64,000 bases of DNA from Sindora glabra (taxonomy: Eukaryota > Streptophyta > Magnoliopsida > Fabales > Fabaceae), in assembly GCA_020226215.1 (NCBI GenBank), contig CM035226.1:67293455-67357454 (forward strand). The letters are read 5' to 3'. A program made the translations under genes and the position numbers. Shown piece after piece: positions 1 through 11,419 of the stretch. Each line of letters begins with the position of its first letter. Position 1 is the first letter of the stretch. The notes below the pieces were generated by a model. The model was not told the origin of the DNA. It worked only from the letters and a program-made list of their open reading frames with translations, and made no database searches.

Positions 1-350
1 GTCATTCCAGCAAGTGATAAAACCAAGTTGCAAATAATATAACCAATCTTTAGTAGCATTAGTAAGGAAAAAAGGAAAGGCCATCAGCTTGATGTGGTTT
101 ATTGAAATGTCTCGAGGTTTCATTGTAGAGCAAACCATATAGAACTCCTTAAGACGCTTATAAGAATCCTCATTTGCAAGACCATGGAATCTAGGAAGTA
201 AGTGTATTAGGCTAGATTTAAGTTCAAAATCAACATTTAAGTTAAGATATTGGATGCCTAATAGTTAGTAAGTAACATTAGGGGTATCCAATTCTTTATT
301 TGTTGCCAAGATTAGAATGAGGGGTGGGTATACTAGAACTACTATTTTTA
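1..350 (-). pseudogene. Ty3/gypsy gag relic (Athila-like), cut by window edge
   Basis: Read on the minus strand, about 245-1 gives an almost uninterrupted peptide with the block LLPRFHGLANED, then YKRLKEF, CSTMKP, HIKLMAFPF and TKDWLYYL. This matches my knowledge of the Retrotrans_gag domain of plant Athila-type gypsy elements, the structural protein that packages element RNA. The part from 245 to 350 is more degraded and has stops. The frame runs off the left edge, so the rest of gag-pol would lie outside. An LTR and a primer-binding site lie upstream in the same orientation (1,019-2,190), so this is the 5' part of one element. The stretch 350-1,018 would be its leader; I see no gene in it. 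Confidence 0.75.
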
Positions 351-1018
351 CTTTTAAAAAAATGAAAAGTCCTATCAATTTCAAAATTAAACTCTAACAA
401 ATTAGCATAATGCTTTGAGTCATACATTACACTATATTAAGCTATACTAGGTGGAAGCATAGGAATACCAAAATATTAATGCACCATAAAAAATCACTCT
501 AAACATATCTAATTAATCTATCTAGACATTTTTAAATATTGTAGGACCATTATAAAATGAAAGCTATAACCATGTAGAACCCAAAATTGCAATAAAAAAT
601 ACTAAAAAAATTTTTAAAAATGGTTAAAACAGTGGAATTTGGCCAAAAGGTAGGACACCTTATAACCAAAGGTTAATGATTTTTTATGAGAAAAATTAAA
701 TCTATAACTAGAAAAAAATTCAACTTAATTAGAGATAATGAAACCGAGTACCTATTTAAAGCAGGGTAAAGTGCAAAATTATGCAAAACTGATCTCTTTA
801 AGCTAAAAACCTCTATTTGAATGTAGGATGAAGTAAAATATGATGAAATATGATAAATTAAATTGGAGGAATATTCAAAAATTAAAAAAATGTAAAGGAA
901 TTCAAGAAAATGTAGAAAATTGTAGCTACCATAAAATACAAGTAACATACTAACAAATGCAACTATTAACTAGTTTGTGTACAACTAGTATATGTAGGAA
1001 AAGATGAATTCAAATAGA

Positions 1019-1036
1019 TCCCTAACAATTATGCCA
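1019..1036 (-). other. Decayed tRNA primer-binding site of gypsy element
   Basis: On the minus strand, four bases after the LTR end at 1,041, the sequence reads TGGCATAATTGTTAGGGA. It resembles the TGGCGCC...GGGGA primer-binding site common in plant gypsy elements, with most differences being C-to-T or G-to-A transitions. Its position between LTR and gag is where a primer site belongs. Confidence 0.6.
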
Positions 1037-1040
1037 AAAT

Positions 1041-2190
1041 TTTAATCTACATGTCACAACACACCAAAATTAGTTTATCACTAGTTTTCTTAAAATAAAG
1101 GAGTATGCAAAATTATGTAGAATATAGAATTGGAGGTTTGTGATTTGAAATTGAAATAAATGGATCAAACAAAATAAAATACAATGTGAACAATAAGGAA
1201 GAAAACCAATAATGAAGTAGCTAATTCAAGGAATTGAGAGCTCTAATTTGGATTAATCATAGATCAACTGAAATTTGACTTTTTTAATTATCTTTCAACC
1301 TTGAATTACTCGAAACCCTTGTAATAATTCATAAATCCTATGCTACATAACCATCTAATATTTGATTAATTACGATTAACTAAATTAAGTAACCACTATA
1401 ATCCCTAAGCTAGATCAAATTGATTTAATGATAGAATTTAGTTAAATTAAGAAATTTAATTAGAAACCTCTAAATTAATCCCTCAACCCTCTGCCTCTAT
1501 GTGTAAAATTATAATTGACTAACCACAATTCAAAATCACAATAGTAAAGATCAAAATTCATAAGAATGAATACTAATTATACTAAATCAACATCTAACAC
1601 ATGCAATTTCAAGAAATCAGTATAATTAATTAAGGAAGGAGGAAAATTAATTAAAGAAAGTTAACTTATAAATCATGATCTCATAATCCAATAGAAAGAG
1701 ACGCTCAAAATCCTTGAATTAATAAATTAGCCTTCTATGGCTAGAGAACACAAGAGCTAGAAGATGAAGAGAAAAGTTGTTTGCTAAATGTTGTCTAGTC
1801 TATTATAGTCTAATGAGTTCTCTCTTTTTATCTAACCTAATTAACTTAAAAACCCTATTGAACTTGAATTTTATGTCTCTTAGGAATTATAAGAATAAGG
1901 TATTCTTAATTTTTAGAAGCCTAGAACCTATTTCTATAAAGCAATCAACTATAAGGGTTACAACAGTGAATCCCCGTAGGGCCTAATTTCAAACTAGTAT
2001 AAGACTACTAATGTAATTTGGATAATCCATAGACATAAAAGTTAGGAGAGCTAGGTCTTATAGACATTTAAGCACTAGTTTCACATCAATTAGACCTTTG
2101 TAATTCTAGATATAGCCTTAAAAATTTAAGTTAGTTCAGTTATGATAGAAATAAGGCTTCAACCTCTCGACCTAAATAAGGGTTTAAAAG
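1041..2190 (-). repeat. 5' LTR (truncated) of the gypsy element, family copy 1
   Basis: This is similar along its length to 8,216-9,762 (same orientation) and to 2,225-3,029 and 13,503-15,091 (opposite orientation). Shared landmarks include the segment around ATAACCATCTA (1,350 and 8,660) and the segment around TTTTAGAAGCCTAGAACC (1,913 and 9,250). Compared with the about 1.55-kb copies it lacks the last few hundred bases, ending near 2,190 where it meets an inverted copy. The open frame at 1,777-1,986 is chance coding within the LTR. Confidence 0.65.
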
Positions 2191-2224
2191 AGTCTGAATT
2201 AGGCTTGGACTAAAACACCTAAAA

Positions 2225-3029
2225 TTGTATATACTTATGTTAAGTGCTAATTTAGGTATAATTGGTGCTTAATCTCATGATTTCTATTCTTTTGTCATTT
2301 GAATGTGAAATCATGATTAGTTAATCATGATTTTACAGGTTAGGGATAGAGAGTTAGGGAATTGCTTCAGTTGTATCTGATTTAATTTTCTAAGTCAACT
2401 GAATTCTATCCTTAAGTCAATTTTAATCTAGTTTAAGGGCTTACAGTGATCGCTTAATTCAACTAATCTTAATTAACCTAAAATCTAGATGGTAGTTTAG
2501 CATAGGATTCATGAATTATTGCAAGAGGTTTCAAGTAATCCAAAGTTGAAAAATTAATTGGAATAATCAAATGTTTTGTGATCTATGATTAATCTATATT
2601 AAGAGTTATCATATCTTTGAATCCACTATTTTTGTATATTGAATTCTTTTTGTTTACTTAATGTTTTGCCTATATTTTATGCTTGTTTACCTTATTATTA
2701 TTATTATTATTATTATTTAATTTCGTGTAACCAAACCTCCCTTAATTTTGCATAATTTTCATTCTGCATTTTATCCATACAGTATAGTAAATTCTATTTC
2801 TATTTTAGCATTTTGTTTCATTGCATTACATATTGTTTACATTAATTTCTCTCATTCTCTTTGCATTAATAAGTAAAAATTTTGTATATATTATTAGTAC
2901 ATCATTTAGAAAAGATAAAATTCGAAAGGATCACTAAGGATATGACCTAGGTTATGCCAATATACAATATTATATTTTTAACACACTAGTTTTATTTTAA
3001 TTTTAATGCATTGCGATGTGCATATCACA
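2225..3029 (+). repeat. Partial LTR, inverted copy 2 of the same family
   Basis: This matches the last half of 13,503-15,091, including the shared end GTGCATATCACA (3,018-3,029 and 15,080-15,091) and the motif GGTATGACCT/GGATATGACCT (about 2,938 and 15,004). It is inverted relative to 1,041-2,190, so the two form a long inverted repeat with a spacer of about 400 bases. No primer-binding site follows it. Confidence 0.65.
2692..2718. repeat. (TTA)n microsatellite, about 9 units
   Basis: An uninterrupted run of TTA triplets lies inside the partial LTR copy at 2,225-3,029. The copy at 13,503-15,091 does not show the run at the matching place, so it probably expanded after insertion. Confidence 0.9.
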
Positions 3030-3699
3030 CCTTAAGAAATAGATAAAGCTTGAAGTGTTTGAGTAACTCCAAGTTGTTACACCACCTTATCTAGATAACT
3101 AATAACAACAAAGCATACCTTATTATGTTTAGAAAAATATGTCCATTGGAAAAAAAACAATTAAAATAGAAGGGTTGGAAATTATTATCCAGTTATCAAA
3201 ATTACCTTTAATTAAGGACTCATTATCAAGATGATGATTGACATATTCCTTAAATCTCTCTATGTATATATTAATCTTGAATAACTAGGACTGGGAATTA
3301 TAAGTTTTAGTATGAATCAAAATTTAGAAATGTTATCAATAAGGTTTGCAAGTGGTGTTCTCTTATGTGATTTATGCCTTCCTACATGGATAGATGTGCC
3401 TTAAGAAAGGAGACTAAATCTTTGAAGGATAATTGACGAACCACTTTAAATAAAAATAGTTGCAAGAATGTAAAGCAATTCAAATGGTACTTGTTATTAG
3501 AATACTTAATTTGCTCCTAAATTGATTAAGACTGAAAGTATAGTCTTATGAGAAAAGAAAGAGTTAAAGCTAATCACTTCCTTGATATTACATAAGTTAC
3601 CAAAATAAGGACACTCATATTATGGTCATAATTAAGCAAACTTAAAAAGATAAAATAGCTGAGGCTTGTGTGCTAAAAAGGAAGGAAAAAGCAAATTCT
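3030..3699. other. AT-rich sequence without recognisable feature
   Basis: I see no open frame above noise, no terminal repeats and no similarity to other parts of the window. Confidence 0.5.
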
Positions 3700-4480
3700 T
3701 CTCTACACTAGCACTAGGATTTCCCACTATGGATAGAATGCTTCCTTCTATCTTTTGAATACTTTTCTCTATTTTCTTGAAGAAAAATCTTAACCATTTT
3801 AAGAATGTAGACTTATCTTTTCCATTAATGCCTTTGGCATACTCTTCAAGATATCCTTTTAACTAATGAGCTATATCATATTCTAGACCTTCTAACAGAA
3901 GTAATTTAATACCTATCTCCTCAAAAATAGGAAGATAATATAAGGCAAAAACATCCTCTAATGCTTCCCCTCTATTTAGTCATAAAAAGATTGGCATTAC
4001 TTCTATCTCTTAGCAAGAAGAAAATAGTCTTTTACATTTCTCGGCACTTAGAGATTGATAAAAGCTCTAATCGTGTTTAAAATTTCTACCCATTCTAAAA
4101 GCCCTATATATCTATTTCAAAATTACCCACACCCAAGCATTAAAACCCATAATGAAGAAGATTTAGAAATAAAATTCTTTCCTAACCAATTAATGGGAAG
4201 CTAGCATATAGTCTTAATAACTTACCTACTTAGATACATGACTTCCTAGGTAGTAAGCCTAACATAATCATCACTAACAACCTTTTATCTTAAAAATTCC
4301 ATATCCTTAAAATCTTAAGGCATATCATCAATAATGTTACCATGAATGCAGCTCTTAATCTCTACCCTTCCCTTAATAAGAGGAGAATAAAGTGGGATAA
4401 GTTCATTTGGAATAAAGATTGACATCAAAATTTTTGACAAGGCAAAGGCATCATAGTTACCTTTAGAACTTAAAGATGCC
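3700..4480 (-). pseudogene. Broken minus-strand coding relic, unrecognised
   Basis: On the minus strand an ATG near 4,480 opens a frame starting MASLSSKGNYDAFALS. It continues for about 55 codons before the first stop and then stays protein-like, with scattered stops, to about 3,700 (for example INWLGKNFISKSSSLWVLML and EILNTIRAFINL). The stops look like single-base decay of a formerly longer frame. I do not recognise the family. Given the setting, an accessory ORF of a large retrotransposon or a plant mobile domain protein is possible. Confidence 0.4.
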
Positions 4481-5135
4481 ATTGGAAGGAAAATTTAACA
4501 AAAAATTAAAAAGCTTAAGATGGATAAAGGAGTTAGGATTTTAGGAAAAAAAACTTTAAATTTTAGAAATAATGGAGTGAAAATAAGGCAAAACAAAATT
4601 AAGGGGTTTTATAGAAAGCTAACCTATGTAATAGCCTATAAATCATAGTGGTTCATTTTAAAGAAATCATAAATGCTTAAATTTGTTATGTTTTGCATCA
4701 TTTGCATGTAATGATTTAAAATGATACACCTCAAATGATTCTATGTGATATGTTTCTACAAAATTTCTCCAAGAAGAAACTAGCACTAAAAAAGATTATT
4801 ATGACACTCTATAATGCCAAAGTCCATGCCTCACCACACTGCTTCATAATAGTGGTTTGCATGCAAAGGGCCTATTATTGATAACAAAATTCGCAAGGAC
4901 TATTAATTAAAGGATTACCAAAAAAACTAAAGAGTTAATGGATCAAATAGGCTACTGTAAAAGAGCTTAAACCTTGATAAAGAAAATCCTATAAAGAAAG
5001 TATAAAATGCATACTTCTAAAAAACCAAAGCAAGAAAACTCAGCCAAACCATTGAAGGATACCTAAAAAGAGACACAAAGTGACTAGAACATCATCCTAC
5101 CTCATAAGAAATACAAAACAAGTTAAATGACCACC
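4481..5135. other. AT-rich sequence, no gene seen
   Basis: This could be the upstream flank of the minus-strand relic at 3,700-4,480. No promoter, terminal repeat or RNA gene is recognisable. Confidence 0.45.
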
Positions 5136-5560
5136 TACTTTGAAAAGGGTTATAAGGGATCATAAGATTTTGCCTTTGAAAAGGGTAACTTCAAAAAGAG
5201 ATAGGAAGGATCATAAGATCTTACCTCTAAGGAGGTCATATCTAAATAAGAACATAAGAAGTCATAAGGCTTCACCTTCTAAGAAACCTAGCCATTATCT
5301 CCCAAAAGAGCATAAAAGACCATAAAGTCTCCCCTCTAGAGAGATGCTATAGAGTTAGAAGACTTTACTTTAAAGGAAGATTTAAAATAGGTTAGAAGGC
5401 CTACCTACTGCCTTTATCTCTATAAAGGGTATAAAAATTTAAAAGCTCATACTTTTAAAAGAACCTTAAAGAATAAAAAGACTTGATTTTAAGTAAGGAT
5501 TCGGAATGGGTTAAAAGACCCTCCTAGGACCATTAGATATGTGAAGGAGTTTACATAAAA
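5136..5560 (+). repeat. Degenerate tandem array, unit about 40-50 bases
   Basis: Variants of a unit containing CATAAGAT/CATAAGGC followed by TTACCTCT/TTCACCTTCT and an A/G-rich AAGG stretch recur from 5,136 to about 5,330 and, more decayed, to about 5,560. The first half is open in one frame (5,140-5,325) and reads as a basic repetitive peptide with DHKILPLKR, DHKILPLRR and SHKASPSKK. It may be a decayed repetitive coding segment or a simple minisatellite. I cannot name a family. Confidence 0.5.
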
Positions 5561-6483
5561 CTATCTCATCTCCTCATCCATACTTAATGCCTAAAAAAAA
5601 TTATTTGCTTTGACATAGGCACCACATCTACCACAAATATGAATAAATATAATCCAATAGAGGCTAAAAGGCCAATAAGCAATCATATAATCCAAGGGTA
5701 AGGATTGTTTTAGCTATGGGAAACAAAGTAAAAACTCTTTCCCAACCTCTCAAGCATACTTAGATTATATTCCTAAAAGGATTATAATAAGGGCTTCATG
5801 CAACCATAATAGTGGTAACCATATCATACCTAACCCTCTTCAGTTGTACACGCTCTAGATCATGGTTAAAGTAAAGGCTTTTTATACTTAATGAACTACT
5901 AACTTAACCTTAACCTTAGTAAATATTTTGCTATCCTTTAAGGAATCATCCGATTATCCTATACCAAAACCACAACCACCATTGTTGCCACTACCTCTTC
6001 ACACCACTACCACTATTACCATTAAGAACAATAACTATCATTATACTACACTATACATTTTCTCCCTGAAATTCCTAACTAATTTAACTTTTCGTACTAA
6101 AAATCATCATCCTTACAACTTATATTCATATTAGTTGTTTAGCCACTTATAAATATCCCTATTAAGAAAAAAAAGAGGATTAAAAAAAAGAAATAAAAAA
6201 TGAGAAAAATAGAGAAAAAAAGAAGAGAATGAATTAGAATAAGCATCTATAATAAAGAGACTTTCTAAAAACTTCTAAGTTCTCTAGCACACATAATTTT
6301 CTCACTATCAATTCAAGAAAAAAGTTCCAAAGTTCATTGAGTTAAGAAAGAATGACCCTTTGCTCCATTCATAATCAAGTTACAGAGTGTTTATTCCTTA
6401 TCTAACCTTATAAGCATTTCTTGTGCATCATTAATGTGCTTAGACTTCCCAATTGAAAAACCCATAAAAATCTCCCTACAAAG
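5561..6483. other. Low-complexity, AT-rich sequence
   Basis: This contains a cytosine-rich triplet stretch (about 5,960-6,050, many ACC/CAC/ACT triplets) and A/G-rich runs (6,160-6,240). No gene is recognised. The final bases may be decayed polymerase sequence leading into the relic at 6,484. Confidence 0.45.
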
Positions 6484-8210
6484 ATGAATCCTTTAAAATA
6501 TGCATTTGGTATATTGGTAGGGAATTTATTAGAATTCCTAGCTCACCAAAAGATGATTGAAGTGGACAAAAACAAAATCAAAGCAATAATTGAAACTTCA
6601 ACATCAACTAGTAAAAAGGAACTACAATGCTTCTTTAGAAAAGATAATTTCTTAAGAAGGTTTATTTTAAACTTGTTTGATTAAACTATAATATTTTCTC
6701 CTTTGCTAAAGTTCAAGCACATTGAAAAATCCATTTGGTGAAGGGAGCACCAATTAGCATTTAAAAATATAAAAAAGTCCTTAACTAATCTACTAGTAAT
6801 TTCTCCCCTAGTTTTAGGATGGATTTGAATGTTTTGGCCTTTGATACTATAATTGGGTGTTTTCTTTTCCAATAAAATGATGAAAAAAAAGGAACAATTC
6901 ATTATTTTTCCAAAATATGGAATGTAATAGAATAAAAATATTCAATAATTGAAATTTTATCTTTCTTTATTTTATTGTTAAATACTAAGTTAAGATATTA
7001 TTTATTGGTGATCATTGTTTTTGGTACTAGTGAAAATCAATATTTAAAAAACATGTTATCATGGTTTTTAATACATATTTAAGTTAAAAAAATAGGATTT
7101 AGGTTTAATAGGATTTATATTACAATATTACTTGTTGAAGGTCGTAAAAGGCTAAGTTCTAGCCAATTTTGTAGTTAAGTATCACGAACAGCCAATTAGA
7201 TTTATTGGTATAAAATATTGAAGATAGTATTTCAATGACTTATGTCACAAAAATGGTGTCGGCATTTTTTTATTAATCATTATGCCATAAAATAAACCAA
7301 TTAAATTCTTTTTCATACTAAGTGTTAAATTCTGAAATAACAAGACTAAATATAAAGCATTAGATATCTGCTTAGAAATATTATTAGAATAAGGAGTATA
7401 GAATATTAAAATTTATGATGATTCATAATTGATTACTAAATAGATTTTATGAGAATATAAGTTTATGAATCCTAATATGGAAAAATACTTAGCCATTTTA
7501 GCTAAATTACTATATAAGTTTGATGACGTACTCATTAAGTACATACCCCGAGTTGAAAATGATTACTCCAAGATATAAAATCCATAAGTTAAAATTAGTT
7601 GATTTAATAACAAATTAGGTTTATCTCGAGCTAGTTAAATCACAAGAAATATGATGTATAAATATGAATAATACTTCAACCAACTGTAAAACACCCTTGA
7701 TTAAATATCTTAATAATCCATCCAATAACACAAACCAAACAATTAGAATGAAAGCCTTAGAGTTCATGCTTTTGGATGGTGACTTATATGAGAAAGGTTT
7801 CAAAGGGTAACTAATTAGATACCTAAGTGAAGTTGAAGTTGTTTTGGCCATGGAAGAAGTGCATGAGGGCATATATGGCTTTTTATTAGGCTTGAATCAA
7901 AATCAAATGGGTACTAATTAGAAATGTTTTCTATCAGCAAAAAATGAATGGAGATTGTATTAACTATTAAAAGGGATGCCAAGAATGCAAAAAGCATAAA
8001 CCGATTTAGAAAGTATTAGCTACTGAGTTGAAATATATTATTAAATCATAATCATTTATAGGTTGAGTTATAGATATCATTGACAAAACTTATCCCTTAT
8101 TAATTAATGGCTATTATTTTATTTTAGTGGCCATAGACTACTTCAATAGGGTGAGGCTAAAAGGAGATAAAGTAGTTAGATGTTATTTGTTTTATTGAAA
8201 ACAAACTAGT
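6484..8210 (+). pseudogene. Ty3/gypsy pol relic: RT, RNase H, integrase N-half
   Basis: The frame at 6,484-6,684 begins MNPLKYAFGI, contains EFLAHQKMIEVDKNKIKAI and ends with FLRRFILNLFD. This is the end of a gypsy reverse transcriptase, just past where the YxDD region would be. Decayed RT/RNase H connection sequence follows to about 6,960. Between about 7,640 and 8,000 are traces of the linker and the H2C2 zinc region (KALEFMLLDGDLYEKG; CINY; CKKH-like). Integrase-core traces, including a DIIDKTYPL block and FILVAIDYF, run up to about 8,150. All frames are broken. The relic continues beyond a solo LTR at 9,768. Confidence 0.7.
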
Positions 8211-8215
8211 TTATT

Positions 8216-9762
8216 AACATGTGCATTATAACACAATCAAAATTTGAATATTGGTTGATAAAGATTTTGTAATGTAGGATAAAAATCAGGTCAAACTCCA
8301 AGTGATCCACTTGATATATCTTTTTATAATGATTTACTAACTATGATTATAAATAAAATGAATATAGAATAAAGATAGAATGCAAAACAAAATAAAGAAA
8401 ATGCAATAAGTCAAGATGCAAACAATGTTTAAGAATTTAAATAAAACTAAATAATGGTTTGAATCGAAATGAAACAAAATGAACTAATTGAATAGAATAA
8501 AGAAATAATACAGAAAAGCAAATCAACGTAGAAACATAATTAATCCAAAGAGTTGAGAAGTCTTTTGTAGATTATTCATAAATTAAATATATTTAATAAT
8601 TTTGATTAATTTTTCAATCTTAAATTATCTAAAAATCCTACAATAATTTATAAATTCTATGCTAGATAACCATCTAGCAGCATTTAATCATTTAAGATTA
8701 CCAGAATTAAGTAATCATTATAATCTATAAAGTTAGATTAAAATTGATTTGAAAATAAAATTTAGTTGAATTAATGGATTAAAGCAAAAACCTTTAATTT
8801 AATTTTTTAACCCTCTATTCTTAAGTGAAAAATAGTGATTAATTAACTATAATTTAATATAAAAATAGATAAATATTAGAAGTCACAAGTTGAACATAAA
8901 TTATAATAAATTAGCATTTAACTTATGTAATTCTAAGCAATCAACTTAAAAATTAGGAAAAAAGGAAAATCAATTAGATAAAGTCAATATTGCAGCTTAG
9001 AATCTCATAATCCAAATAAAAATAAGTCTTGAATTCTTTGAATCAATTAAAATTTAGCTATCCATGACTATAGAAGAAGAAGAAACTTAAAGAAAGAAAA
9101 GTCGTTATCTAAAGTTTTATGCAAAATTATGTAGAAGTGTTATTACCTTGAGAAGCACAAAATCTTATGTCTAATTTCTTATAGGACTAAACCTAATAGG
9201 CTAAAATCATATGCTTCCTAGGGTTATAAAAAGTAAAGCTTTGATAATTTTAGAAGCCTAGAACCTACTTTATAAAATAATATACTACAAGAGTTACTAC
9301 AATAAAATTTCATAGGTCTAAATTCTAGCTAATGTAAAACTACTAAAACTATTTAGTTTTGCCAAACTCCTAACATGAAAATTGTAGTACCAAGTCTTAA
9401 AATACTTTAGACGCTAGTTTCACCTTAACTAGACCACTAGAGCTCTAAACATGGCCTAAAAATTGAAATTAGCTTAGCTTAGATAGAAATAAAACTTCAA
9501 CTTCGTGGCTAAATTAGATATTCTAGATGTCAAAACTGGGCTTTAAGCAAAACAAGAAAGTTGTAGAACTTCCTTTAAGATTTTCAATTATATAAAGATC
9601 ACCTAAATCTAATATCTGAAATTGAAGATATAGTTAAAAATTTCAAAATATTGTAAAACTAATCCCTAATTACATAACAAGGTCAATTTTATAAAATTAA
9701 GCATATATAATATACTAATATGCATAAAATAGGAGAAAATAATATAGATAATATCTTGCACA
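8216..9762 (-). repeat. Solo LTR of the gypsy family, copy 3, inserted in pol
   Basis: About 1.55 kb, similar along its length to 1,041-2,190 and, inverted, to 13,503-15,091. It interrupts the integrase region of the gypsy relic: pol-like sequence stops just before it and resumes just after it. TTATT flanks it on both sides (8,211-8,215 and 9,763-9,767), fitting a 5-base target duplication. Its right end reads CTTGCACA, the complement of the TGTG start of copy 4. The left end is decayed. No internal region is present, so it is probably a recombination product of a full element. Confidence 0.65.
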
Positions 9763-9767
9763 TTATT

Positions 9768-10420
9768 TACATGTTAGGCTTACTTAAGACAATAATAATT
9801 GACTATGGTACTATATTCATAGGTCAAAAAGTTAACGAAGATGCTAACTCTAAGGTCATTATAATGCTCACATTAACTCATTATACAAGCTAATGGTGAA
9901 GTTAAAGCTGGCAAAAAACTATTATCACCTTGAGTAAGAAATATGTTAGTCAATATACAAAGAATTAGCATTGTATGTTAGAAGATGTGCTTCAGGCACT
10001 TCAAAGCTCACTATGAGAGTTGATTAGAGCTACACTTTGTAAATTGGTCTTCATCATGATGTAGTGTTGCTAGTTGAAGTGACAGCATAAGCATTGCAGG
10101 TACAAAAAGAAAATCAACTATTATAAAGTGATTATTATAATTTGATGCTCAACAAATTGGAAAACTTAAATGAATTATGTTAGGATGCTTTAAATGCATT
10201 GATACATAATAAAGAAAAATTAGTTAAGTAACATAACAAATATGTTAGAGAAAAGAAATTTTCACAAAGCTAATTAATGTGGAAGGTTACTTTACCAATG
10301 TAAATTAAGTTAAGTTAAGGAAAATGGTCACCTCATTAAGGAGGATGAATCTTAGGTATTAAGTATTTTAATGGAAATAGCTATAAGATTAGAAACATTG
10401 AAAATAATAAGGTTAAAACT
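9768..10420 (+). pseudogene. Ty3/gypsy integrase C-terminal relic
   Basis: Coding-like sequence continues the pol relic of 6,484-8,210 after the solo LTR. IIIDYGTIFIGQ resembles the integrase core around the second catalytic aspartate. The later stretch, about 10,140-10,400, has LNKLENLNELC, NKYVREKKF and a final NGNSYKI block resembling the integrase C-terminal region. Stops and frameshifts are frequent. Confidence 0.6.
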
Positions 10421-10424
10421 AGTG

Positions 10425-11125
10425 TTCTCAAACCTAGACTAGTCGTTGACCTGATAAGGTGAGCGGATGAAAGTTGGACCTGTTCAGCCAATTGAATCAA
10501 GTGGTTGAACTGGTTAATATACTTTTTTATATGTATAAATTATAATATTATATATATATATATATAGATTAAATCAATTTAACTTCTATAGGTATATTTA
10601 TGAAACACGAAATAATAAACATTAATCTTACTCTAATTATAAATTAAAAACATCTATTATGATTTTAATATTATTTTATAATATTTATAATATTAAAATT
10701 ATAAATATAGATAAATAAGAATAGTTTAATTATATAATATATAATATAAATATATATAATATATATTATTTATAAAAAATTTAGATGAAGTAAAATATGA
10801 AAAATAAAAAATTATATACATTATATATAATGTTTGTCATTATTATAACAAAAGAGGTGTTGTCTAAGTGGTAATAGATCACATGTTGTCTTGAGGGACT
10901 CTTACTTGATGTTTTTGGAGTGCAACTTTATTTTTATAATTGAAAATGTTAACTTGCTCAAATCAAGTTGCACCCTTTTAATGAGTTTACTGAGCAAATA
11001 CTAGGTTAGACTGGTTCAAATAGATCTTATCGATTACCTGGGTTTATGGTAAAACCCAAATTAGACCCTAGTTTGGTTGTTAGTCAAACTAATTGAACTG
11101 AATGATATGGTCTAGGTTTAAATAT
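10425..11125 (+). mobile_element. Dispersed non-autonomous repeat, fullest copy
   Basis: The left part (10,425-10,700) matches 38,355-38,600 and the reverse of 63,300-63,587: AAACCTAGAC, then a GTGAGC...GGTCAA-type block, GGTTGAACTGG, an AT-rich stretch and ATTAATCTTACT. The right part (10,980-11,125) is rich in CTAGGTT, GGTTCAA and GTCAAAC words and ends GTCTAGGTTT, the complement of AAACCTAGAC near the left end, so short terminal inverted repeats are possible. The middle is AT-rich. No coding capacity is seen. I cannot name the superfamily. Confidence 0.5.
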
Positions 11126-11419
11126 AGTGGTCAAAACCATTAATAGGAAATAGTTAAAGCCCTACGAATTGAGCATAAATGAAATAAATGTACTGCAAAC
11201 ATAAAAAAGTATGCATGGAATGTGCAATCATTCAAATATAAGCTAAAGGCTAACTTAAAATATTCAAAAAGTATACTTAAAGCCATTTAAGCAAAAAATA
11301 TTTAAGGTCACATAATATATTGACCATTTTATTCCTGTAATTACAAAGATTGGTAATTAAAGTACATTCTTAAATGAAATGTTAAAATTATCATGAAAAT
11401 TCTACAATTTTGCAATCGT

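Noticed and set aside
673..948. Minus-strand 91-codon frame
   Set aside because: Phe/Leu/Ile/Tyr-rich low-complexity translation of AT-rich DNA in the leader between primer site and gag; no motif.
10860..10900. tRNA A-box-like TGTCTAAGTGGTAA within the dispersed repeat
   Set aside because: No convincing B box at the right distance and no cloverleaf, so not called a SINE or tRNA gene.
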